Source of the DNA: Gemmatimonas phototrophica
Lineage (GTDB): Bacteria > Gemmatimonadota > Gemmatimonadetes > Longimicrobiales > Gaopeijiaceae
Assembly (NCBI GenBank): GCA_945876015.1
Contig: CAMCNM010000025.1
Span: 1 to 13,252, forward strand
Direction: 5' to 3'
DNA: 13,252 nt
A program made the translations under genes and the position numbers. The number at the start of each line of letters is the position of its first letter. The first letter of the stretch is position 1. A model generated the notes under the pieces. It searched no databases, was not told the origin of the DNA, and saw only the letters and a program-made list of their open reading frames with translations. Of this stretch, positions 7,937 to 13,252 are shown one piece after another.

Positions 7937-8394
7937 GCGGTCCCCGGCCTCGCTGGATTGGCCTGCGCGGCTGGCACGAGGGGGGAGCCGCAGTAGGCGC
8001 AGAAGCGGCTCCCAGCGTCGTTGTCGGTGCCGCACACGGCGCACGTCGTTCCCGCGCGGAGACCGGTCTTGAGGCGCACGATCTCTTCCTCGAGCGCGGG
8101 TGCCGCGCCGCCCGGACCGGCGGCGACCTCGGATTCGACGCGCTCGAGCGCCTGGAGCGCCTCGGCCGCGAGCTCACGCCGCATCGCGTGATAGTCGGTC
8201 TCGTCGAGCTTGCCCGTGGCGTAGTCGTACTCGACATCGCGCAGCGCGAGCAGGGTCACCCGACGGCGCGATTCCGCCTCGGTCGGCTCGTCCATGTCGC
8301 GGAGGAGCGAGACGCGGCGCCCGGAGAGCATGGGCTGGAGGATGAACAGGATCACCGCCGCGACCAGAAGGACGGCGCCGACGACCAGACTCAT
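7933..8394 (-). CDS. Membrane-anchored zinc-ribbon protein with CcmI-like helical segment
   Basis: 153 residues, exact function unknown. Residues 3-22 are one membrane helix. SRRRVTLLALRDVEYDYATG (42-61) and KLDETDYHAMRRELAAEALQ (62-81) form a charged helical pair. This resembles the segment after the first membrane helix of CcmI/CycH, where a helix is followed by D-(Y/L)-x-x-G-x-(L)-x-x-x-(D/E)-Y. A linker and short coiled coil (about 100-112) lead to a C-terminal zinc ribbon, Cys118-x2-Cys121 and Cys132-x2-Cys135 (CAVCG ... CAYCG). It sits between ccmF and ccmA, 22 bases after the ccmF stop and overlapping ccmA, so a role in cytochrome c maturation is likely by context. The ATG at 8394 is chosen because the membrane helix starts there; the frame is open further into ccmF. 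With N-out topology the ribbon would face the cytoplasm, but topology is not certain. Stop codon is TGA. Confidence 0.85.
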   Translation of the reverse strand: MSLVVGAVLLVAAVILFILQPMLSGRRVSLLRDMDEPTEAESRRRVTLLALRDVEYDYATGKLDETDYHAMRRELAAEALQALERVESEVAAGPGGAAPALEEEIVRLKTGLRAGTTCAVCGTDNDAGSRFCAYCGSPLVPAAQANPARPGTA

Positions 8395-8416
8395 GGCAGG
8401 CTGAGCTCGGAGAGGA

Positions 8417-10543
8417 TCAGTCGCCCGCCGCGCCGGCGGGAACGGGCCTGCGCGGACGGGCCGCGGCAACCGTGGGGGTGCGGGCGGGCTCGCCGGCGCC
8501 CGTCAGGGTGGGCCACAGACCGATGAGTCCGCCGATCGCGATGAACAGACCGCCGTACCAGACCCATCCCACCAGCGGATTGACCAGGAACGTGAAGGTG
8601 GCGGTCTGCGCGCCCGGCTCGTTCTGGACCGCGCCGCGCATGTTCGGAACGTCGGATAGGATCACGTAGAGATCCTCGAGGAACGACGAGTCGATCCCCA
8701 CCTCCGTGGTCGGCTGGTCCTGCGCGATGTAGCCGCGCTTCTCGGTGGTGAGGTTGTCCTGGACCTTGCCGTCCTTCTCCACCCGCAGAAGTGCCACCAG
8801 CTGGAACGCAAGGTTGCTGTTGGCATTCGCGGCGGTCGCGGCCGTCGTGCTCATCCCCTCGTACGTGAGCTTGTAGTCGTGCCCGAGCGGGGACGGAATC
8901 ACGGCCGACTCACCCACCTGGAGCGTCTGCCGGATGTTCACGTTGAACGACGAGCCGGCCCAGCCGGCGAACATGACCACGATCCCCGCGTGCACCACGT
9001 AGCCGCCCCAGCGACGCCGGTTGCGCTCGATCAGGTGCAGGAAGGCGATCGGCCAGGGTTCATTCTCGATGCGGGCCCGGGCGCGCGTGCCCTTGAAGAA
9101 CTCGATCACGATCACGGACATCACGAACGACGCGATGCCGAACGTCGCGAGCGCGTATGCGTGCGATTGGGAGAACACCCTCACCCCCTCGGCCTCCTCG
9201 AAGGGCCGGACACCCACAGCGAACAGCGCGGCCATCACTCCGAGGCCGATCCCCACCGGGAGCGTGAAGTTCTTCTTGATGTTCTGCTTGGAAGCGCGCC
9301 GCCACGCGATCACGGGGCCGATCCCGGTGAGCGCGAGAAGGATGAGCCCGATCGGGATGTTGACGCGGTTGAAGAACGGCGGACCCACCGTGATCTTCGT
9401 GCCCGTCACCCCTTCCGAGATCAACGGAAAGAGCGTGCCCCAGAGCACCGCGAACAGGATGCCGAGCAGGATCAGGTTGTTGAACATGAACGCCGACTCG
9501 CGCGACAGGAACGACTCGATCTGGTTCTCGCTCTTGAGCTTGGGCAGGCGCCACATGATGAGCACGATGCCCGAGCCCACGATGAACGACATGAAGGCGA
9601 GGAAGATGTAGGCGATCTTGAGCTCCTGGGCGAACGAGTGCACCGACTCGATCAGCCCGGAGCGCGTCAGGAAGGTCGCGAAGATCGTGAGCGTGAAGGT
9701 GAAGAGCACGAGGGCCATGTTCCACACCTTGAGCATCCCCCTGCTCTCCTGGATCTGGATCGAGTGCAGAAACGCGGTCGCCGCGAGCCACGGCAGCATC
9801 GACGCGTTCTCCACCGGATCCCAGAACCAGTACCCACCCCACCCGAGCTCCTCGTACGCCCAGCGCATGCCGAGGACGATCCCGATCGCGAGGAAGAACC
9901 ACGACAGGAGGATCCACCTGCGCGTGATGTTGATCCAGCGCGAGTCCAGACGTCCGCTGAGGAGCGCCGCGATCGCGAACGCGAACGGAACCGTGAACGA
10001 CGTGAATCCCATGTACAGCATCGGGGGGTGGATCGTCATCCAGTAGCTCTGAAGCTGAGGATTCAGCCCCGCCCCGTTGGGCGGAGTGAAGCCGAGCTTC
10101 AGGTACGGGTTCACGTCGGCGAACAGCAGCACGACCAGGAAGAACGAGGCGATCGTCGAGAGCGTGCCCACCACGTAGGGCATGAACTCCCGGTTCTTCC
10201 GCCGGTTGGTCCACACCGCGATGCTCGCGAAGAGCATCAGGAAGAGCAGCCAGAAGAGGAGCGACCCGCGCTGGCCGGACCACAGCCCCGCGATCTTGTA
10301 CCAAGTCGCTAGCTCGCGATTCGAGTAGCTGTACGTGTACGTGTACTCGAAGCGGTCGTACAGGAAGTTCGAGATGATCCCCGCGGACGCGAGGATGGTC
10401 AGTCCGAAGACCGCGTAGACACTGCGCTCGGCACCGAGCTGGAGATCACCGCGCTGCCGATGCCCCGCGACGAACCCGAGGATCGCTCCGAGGAGTGCGA
10501 CGGGCAGGGCGATCCAGAGGGCGAGCTCGCCTAGGACGTTCAC
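8417..10543 (-). CDS. ccmF: Cytochrome c heme lyase subunit CcmF
   Basis: Large polytopic membrane protein that takes heme from CcmE and helps form the thioether bonds to apocytochrome c CxxCH motifs. 708 residues, slightly above the usual 640-660, with many membrane helices. The WWD motif WGGYWFWDPVENASMLPWL is at 235-253. The four expected heme-related histidines are present: His172 (IHPPMLYMG), His260 (FLHS) and His302 (VHSF) around the WWD domain, and His518 (YVVHAG) before the last large periplasmic region. SGQRGSLLFW (89-98) is also typical. The C-terminus ends in a Pro/Ala/Arg tail. The start is GTG at 10543, overlapping the ccmE stop as GTGA. No ccmH partner is encoded in the window. 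Stop codon is TGA. Confidence 0.97.
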   Translation of the reverse strand: MNVLGELALWIALPVALLGAILGFVAGHRQRGDLQLGAERSVYAVFGLTILASAGIISNFLYDRFEYTYTYSYSNRELATWYKIAGLWSGQRGSLLFWLLFLMLFASIAVWTNRRKNREFMPYVVGTLSTIASFFLVVLLFADVNPYLKLGFTPPNGAGLNPQLQSYWMTIHPPMLYMGFTSFTVPFAFAIAALLSGRLDSRWINITRRWILLSWFFLAIGIVLGMRWAYEELGWGGYWFWDPVENASMLPWLAATAFLHSIQIQESRGMLKVWNMALVLFTFTLTIFATFLTRSGLIESVHSFAQELKIAYIFLAFMSFIVGSGIVLIMWRLPKLKSENQIESFLSRESAFMFNNLILLGILFAVLWGTLFPLISEGVTGTKITVGPPFFNRVNIPIGLILLALTGIGPVIAWRRASKQNIKKNFTLPVGIGLGVMAALFAVGVRPFEEAEGVRVFSQSHAYALATFGIASFVMSVIVIEFFKGTRARARIENEPWPIAFLHLIERNRRRWGGYVVHAGIVVMFAGWAGSSFNVNIRQTLQVGESAVIPSPLGHDYKLTYEGMSTTAATAANANSNLAFQLVALLRVEKDGKVQDNLTTEKRGYIAQDQPTTEVGIDSSFLEDLYVILSDVPNMRGAVQNEPGAQTATFTFLVNPLVGWVWYGGLFIAIGGLIGLWPTLTGAGEPARTPTVAAARPRRPVPAGAAGD

Positions 10544-10974
10544 CCTTGCTTGATCGCCTCCGGAGACGCTTCGTACCGGCTACCACACTTCGTAAGGACG
10601 GTGGTAGCCACGAAGACACCGTCGTTCCGGTAGTGACCGTCGAGGACCGCGTCCACGATCATGTCCGCCTGGTCGTTGAACGTGTCCGGGAGATCGCCCT
10701 CGTACTCGACCGGCATCGTCACGGTCAGCTTCTCCGGGTCTTCCACGGTGAACGTGTGGACCCCCGCCGCGGTCTTCACGTAGCTGCCGGGGACGATCCG
10801 GGCGCCGACCTTGACCCCCATGTCGTGCACGGTGGGATCCGCGTCCACCTTCGCCACCAACTCGGAGGGCGTGAGGTAGTACTGCATGGTGTCCGTGAGA
10901 CCGGTCACGATCAGATAGGTGACCACCCCGGCGACCGCCACGAGGCCCACCAGAAAACGAGCATTTTTCGGCAT
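10540..10974 (-). CDS. ccmE: Heme chaperone CcmE, Cys-type variant
   Basis: Membrane-anchored periplasmic heme chaperone that carries heme from CcmC to CcmF. 144 residues: N-terminal membrane anchor (about 6-24), then the OB-fold domain with YYLTPSEL (32-39), GVKVGARIVPGSY (53-65) and LPDTF (95-99). In classical CcmE the covalent heme site is His-x3-Tyr; here it is Cys130-Gly-Ser-Arg-Tyr134 in VLTKCGSRY. Cys-x3-Tyr is known from archaeal and Desulfovibrio CcmE of the 'System I*' type, which lacks CcmH. The ATG at 10974 has GGAGG seven bases upstream. It is the first ccm gene, 131 bases after the LOG-like gene. Stop codon TGA overlaps ccmF. Confidence 0.95.
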   Translation of the reverse strand: MPKNARFLVGLVAVAGVVTYLIVTGLTDTMQYYLTPSELVAKVDADPTVHDMGVKVGARIVPGSYVKTAAGVHTFTVEDPEKLTVTMPVEYEGDLPDTFNDQADMIVDAVLDGHYRNDGVFVATTVLTKCGSRYEASPEAIKQG

Positions 10975-11105
10975 TGGATGTCCTCCGAAGAGCGACTCTT
11001 CCGCGCTTTCCGTCCGGCGGGCTGCGAGCGCCTCCGGATGACGCAAAAATCACCGGTGTATGGTAATCCCCGCAAGCGGAGATGTTCCTTTTCTGCCCGA
11101 AAATC
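10975..11105 (-). promoter_or_regulatory. Leader before ccmE, with hairpin touching its ribosome binding site
   Basis: This 131-base gap separates the LOG-like gene from ccmE. On the minus strand GAAGAG-TCG-CTCTTC (11001-10987) forms a perfect 6-bp hairpin whose 3' arm ends right next to the ccmE Shine-Dalgarno GGAGG (10986-10982). Just upstream TCCGG and CCGGA can pair as well (about 11036-11010). The segment 10980-11046 is more regular than random spacer and may be a copy of an interspersed repeat. I could not place a confident promoter or a T-tailed terminator here, so read-through from the upstream gene is possible. Confidence 0.45.
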
Positions 11106-11624
11106 CTACCCCTGGCGTCCCTCCCTCCCCCGCTTGGCCGCCTGGAGCGCCCAGGTCGCCGCCGCGGTGGCGCTGTCGGCCACCGGGAGGGCCATTCCTT
11201 CCACCGGCGGCTCCCCCAGGAGCGTCACCGGACGGCCGATCTTCCGGGCCAGCGCGATCTCCGAGAGGGTGCCCCACTCGCCCCCGACGGCGACCACCGC
11301 CTCGGCGGCCCGCACCACGAGTATGTTACGTCCCTCGCCCATTCCCGTTGCAAGAGGCAGGTCGGTCCAGTCGTTCCCCTCGGTTGCCTCGCCCCCGGGG
11401 AGCAGGCCCACGCTGGTGCCCCCGCCCTCGCGGCACCCGCGCGCCGCCGCCGCCATCACGCCGCCGAGACCGCCCGTGATCACCACAGCGCCCGCCTCGC
11501 CCAACGCGCGCCCGAGGTCGTACGCCTGGCTCTCGAGCGCGGGGGCCGCGACGCCGGCGCCGATCACCGCGATGCGGTAGGGTCGCTCGGGGGAGGAGTC
11601 GCCGCGCGGCGGCGGTGCGCTCAC
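11106..11624 (-). CDS. LOG / TIGR00725-like nucleotide-binding-fold protein
   Basis: 172 residues from the GTG at 11624, with Rossmann-like sequence. The first strand is YRIAVIGAG (16-24), then VVITGGLGGVMAAAARG (47-63), and GGEWGTLSEIALA (114-126), which is the PGGxGTxxE signature of the LOG / 'lysine decarboxylase-like' superfamily with Val113-Gly in place of Pro-Gly. The fold group includes cytokinin riboside monophosphate phosphoribohydrolases and the short TIGR00725 proteins; length and motif variant fit the latter, whose substrate I do not know. It is probably cytoplasmic. The GTG overlaps the previous stop as GTGA. The first 14 residues are Pro-rich and disordered. It ends with TAG after a normal-looking C-terminus. 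Confidence 0.85.
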   Translation of the reverse strand: MSAPPPRGDSSPERPYRIAVIGAGVAAPALESQAYDLGRALGEAGAVVITGGLGGVMAAAARGCREGGGTSVGLLPGGEATEGNDWTDLPLATGMGEGRNILVVRAAEAVVAVGGEWGTLSEIALARKIGRPVTLLGEPPVEGMALPVADSATAAATWALQAAKRGREGRQG

Positions 11625-12070
11625 CAGGGACGAACCTCGAACCGCAGCTGCGCGAGCCCGTTGAACCGGCTGAGCGTGGGGTCGAAGTCGAACCCGTTGA
11701 CACGCTCCACCCCCAGGCGGATCGACGTCCCGACACGGCCCGGGCGCGGGTCCACCACCCCGTCGGCGAGCGCCGCCAGCTCGGGCTCGAGCCGCGCCTC
11801 CAGCCGCTCGAGCGCCTCGACCAGGCGGGGTCGCGGGGACCCTACCGAGTCGGCCCCGAGCCCGCGGCGCGCCCCGGCCGCGAAGCGGGCCATCGTCAGC
11901 CTGGAGTAAGGTCGCACGGCGAGGATCGCATCCCGTACCCAGCCCGAGGCGACGAGCGCGTCGACATCCGCGTAAGCCGGATCGAGCGTCGGGAGGTAGG
12001 CGGTGGCCTGGGCCTCCAGCGGCGGCGCCAGCGTCACCCACGCGAGCGCAGCCAGGAAGGCGAGCTTCAT
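11621..12070 (-). CDS. Secreted protein, probably the N-terminal fragment of a larger outer-membrane protein
   Basis: 149 residues. The ATG at 12070 gives a clear Sec signal peptide, MK-LAFLAALAWVTLAPP-LEA, with cleavage before Gln23. A GTG at 12091 is in frame but puts polar residues before the hydrophobic core. The mature part has AYLPTLDPAYADVDALVASG, then VRPYSRLTMARFA and a charged helix (about 83-105). The pattern (Tyr-x-Asp-hydrophobic-Asp-x-Leu-x-x-x-Gly, then Arg-Pro-Tyr-Ser-Arg) is like the periplasmic front of Wzi-type capsule-assembly outer-membrane proteins, which normally run to about 450-550 residues. Here translation stops at FEVRPW, about where the barrel would begin, and the LOG-like gene starts in the same GTGA. 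So it may be a 3'-truncated remnant; a genuine short protein is the alternative. Confidence 0.65.
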   Translation of the reverse strand: MKLAFLAALAWVTLAPPLEAQATAYLPTLDPAYADVDALVASGWVRDAILAVRPYSRLTMARFAAGARRGLGADSVGSPRPRLVEALERLEARLEPELAALADGVVDPRPGRVGTSIRLGVERVNGFDFDPTLSRFNGLAQLRFEVRPW

Positions 12071-12094
12071 GGTCGAAGAGGAGCGATCCACTGG

Positions 12095-13112
12095 TCAGAC
12101 CGCCACAATCGGCCGTTCGTAGAGACGCCAACGCATCCGGTCCCGCGCCCCCATGGCACGCATGGGTTGGACGATGTGGATGTTGTCTTCCAGCAGCCAG
12201 GACCCTTCCAAACCGACACAACCCACCACCTTCGCTCGTCGGACACACTCACGCATGAAAAGCGCGAGGACACCCCTCGACCGAAAAGCGGGTGCGACGC
12301 CCAGCGCCATCGTGCGGAAGTGCCTGGCGCGTGATTTGTGCCAGAGCATGCGGGCGATGCCGACCGGGATCGCGTTCCCGCCACGATTGGCGTACAACGC
12401 CTCGTTGTAGTCGGGAAACGCCAAGGCGAATGCCGCTGGGACGCCGTCGACCGTGGCGATGAACGAGCAATCGCTGCGCACGACCAGCCACCCGTCCTTG
12501 GTCATGTACAACCACTCCTCGTACGACACGGGAACGAAGCCCAAATTGTCGGCCCATGCCGCATTGTAGAGCTCCCAGCACAGCGCCAGATCGCGCTTGA
12601 GGTGCCATGGATCGAGTTCGTGGAACTCGATGCGGCGCCTGCCGAGCGCGCGTTCCGCGAGGCGGTCGACGGAGCTCGGCAGCCGAAAGCCCGGCTCGCC
12701 CACGGGAAACCACAACCCCAGCAGGTCCTTCGCCTTCGCGAGCCCCGCGCCCAGACACAGAGACTAGTCGTAAGGCGGATTCCACGTCGTCATGAACGTC
12801 GCACGGTGTTCGAATCCCTCGACCAGCAGGCCGCAATCGTGGTTGGTGCTGGGGTTCATGGGACCCAGCATCGACGTCAGGCCCCGCGCCGACAGCCAAC
12901 CCGCCGCCGCGTCGAAGAGCGCATCGGCGACCCTCTGATCGTCGATGCACTCGAAGAACCCCCAGAAGCCGGTGTGATCACCGTGATAGCGCATGGCTGC
13001 GTGATTCTCGATCGCCGCGATACGCCCGAGAACGCGGCCGCCCGATTCGGCCACGAAGCACGCCCGCGCCGCCTCTCGAAAGAAGGGATTCCGCCTTTGG
13101 TCGAGCGCTTCG
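12095..13112 (-). pseudogene. Broken GNAT-type acetyltransferase-like gene (5' end lost, in-frame TAG)
   Basis: One reading frame encodes a conserved GNAT-related protein in two pieces. The upstream piece reads NPFFREAARACFVAESGGRV, then GRIAAIENHAA, GFWGFFECIDDQ, SMLGPMNPSTNHDCGLLVEG and TTWNPPYD, then TAG (12764-12766). The same frame goes on SLCLGAGLAKAKDLLGLWFP and continues to RTMALGVAPAFRSRGVLALF, EGSWLLEDN and RLYERPIVAV, ending at TGA 12095. The acetyl-CoA loop of GNAT enzymes corresponds to APAFRSRGV. Family members usually have a further N-terminal part before the NPFF segment; here it is replaced by the insertion-sequence end at 13113. The only ATG for the first piece (13180) lies inside that element. 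Loss of the 5' end plus the nonsense codon point to a decayed gene. The second piece has only a TTG (12715) as formal start and no ribosome binding site. Confidence 0.75.
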
Positions 13113-13142
13113 TGTACAGAAGTGGCTCCGCTTTTCTGTACA
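13113..13142. repeat. Dyad at the probable terminal inverted repeat of the insertion sequence
   Basis: TGTACAGAA (13113-13121) and TTCTGTACA (13134-13142) are perfect inverted copies around 12 bases. The outer edge starts 5'-TG as IS3-family ends do. Resemblance of the acetyltransferase frame to its family begins right outside it, at about 13110. The transposase stop lies 34 bases further in. Both facts fit this as the right end of the element, although the partner left end is outside the window. Confidence 0.55.
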
Positions 13143-13176
13143 GCGAAACAGGTCGGGATAAGTGGAAGGCGGGCGG

Positions 13177-13252
13177 TCATGCGGCCGCGGCAAGCGGCAG
13201 CGGGAAGAAGTATGCCTGGTCTGGGGTCTGATCGGCGAGACTGGAGTGCGGC
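13177..13252 (-). CDS. IS3-family-like transposase, last 24 residues (partial)
   Basis: The frame entering from the right edge reads PHSSLADQTPDQAYF then FPLPLAAAA and stops at TGA (13179-13177). R-P-H-S-S-L-x-x-x-T-P-D-x-A-Y-F is the usual ending of the DDE integrase domain of IS3-family OrfB transposases, which cut and join the element's ends. The Arg before PHSSL would lie outside the window. The stop overlaps an ATG (13180) as ATGA, which opens a frame into the acetyltransferase remnant; I regard that as chance. Confidence 0.7.
   Translation of the reverse strand, partial: PHSSLADQTPDQAYFFPLPLAAAA

Larger units (their letters stand above)
13113..13252 (-). mobile_element. Right end of an IS3-family-like insertion sequence (partial)
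   Basis: Defined by the transposase C-terminal tail (13177-13251) followed by a short non-coding end with an inverted repeat whose outer edge is at 13113. The element runs off the right window edge, so its left end, target duplication and full transposase are not visible. It sits directly against the truncated acetyltransferase gene and is transcribed toward it. Confidence 0.6.

Noticed and set aside
6474..8237. A 587-codon minus-strand frame as one fused gene
   Set aside because: Only the last 225 codons are CcmB. The rest is an alternative frame of ccmA and the zinc-ribbon gene, rich in Arg and Pro.
8879..10312. Long plus-strand open frame of 477 codons
   Set aside because: It is antisense to ccmF, whose motifs are unmistakable. 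The translation is Arg/His/Glu/Pro-rich low complexity, as expected opposite high-GC third positions.
10975..11105. Intrinsic terminator between the LOG-like gene and ccmE
   Set aside because: Hairpins are present, but none is followed by a T-run on the minus strand.
2752..12766. Genome-wide reassignment of TAG to an amino acid
   Set aside because: ltaE (4448) and the LOG-like gene (11106) end at TAG after normal C-termini, and one of the two internal TAGs is in a gene with other damage. Two cases in one window are not enough.
12764..13180. Independent complete gene of 138 residues starting at ATG 13180
   Set aside because: It covers only the front of an acetyltransferase-like protein that continues in the same frame after TAG, and its start lies inside the insertion-sequence end.

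Overview
This is a high-GC bacterial window carrying almost all its genes on the minus strand. The gene complement is chromosomal: alaS, recA, cytochrome c maturation (ccm) genes, a threonine aldolase, and outer-membrane-type secreted proteins whose signal peptides are followed by Gln. With the variant heme-handling genes this points to a Gram-negative soil or sediment lineage of the Gemmatimonadota / Candidatus Eisenbacteria kind. That placement is an impression from protein style, not a computed result.

Layout. 1-655: N-terminal part of alanyl-tRNA synthetase, running off the left edge. 656-1031: a gene-free stretch with many G-runs on the minus strand. 1032-2257: recA with a clear intrinsic terminator, a good Shine-Dalgarno and a possible promoter with an SOS-box-like sequence. 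2425-2844: the only plus-strand gene, a small unknown protein interrupted by an in-frame TAG, followed by a perfect 13-bp hairpin shared with the convergent gene. 2906-4339: a secreted, probably outer-membrane beta-barrel protein. 4448-11624: a tightly packed minus-strand run, read in transcription order as a LOG-like protein, ccmE, ccmF, a CcmI-like zinc-ribbon protein, ccmA, ccmB, ccmC, a ccmD-like gene and a threonine aldolase. Many of its junctions are 4-base GTGA or ATGA start/stop overlaps. 11621-12070: a secreted protein that looks like only the front of a larger outer-membrane protein. 12095-13112: a broken acetyltransferase-like gene. 13113-13252: the right end of what looks like an IS3-family insertion sequence, running off the right edge.

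How the genes work together. CcmA and CcmB (ABC transporter), CcmC, the CcmD-like protein and CcmE load heme onto CcmE and release it. CcmF then attaches the heme to apocytochromes c outside the cytoplasmic membrane. CcmE carries Cys130-x3-Tyr in place of the usual His-x3-Tyr, and no ccmG or ccmH is present. This matches the variant 'System I*' described for archaea, Desulfovibrio and some other bacteria. A membrane-anchored zinc-ribbon protein with a CcmI-like helical segment sits where ccmG/ccmH/ccmI might be expected, and it is the least explained part of the system.

Most interesting points. (1) The C130xxxY CcmE together with the zinc-ribbon protein. (2) Two genes in which an in-frame TAG interrupts otherwise intact coding sequence. 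For the acetyltransferase the neighbouring insertion sequence, which has also replaced its 5' end, argues for gene decay. For the 2425 gene there is no such explanation. (3) The insertion-sequence end itself, visible from a 24-residue transposase tail and a terminal dyad. I did not find a wholly new multi-gene system.
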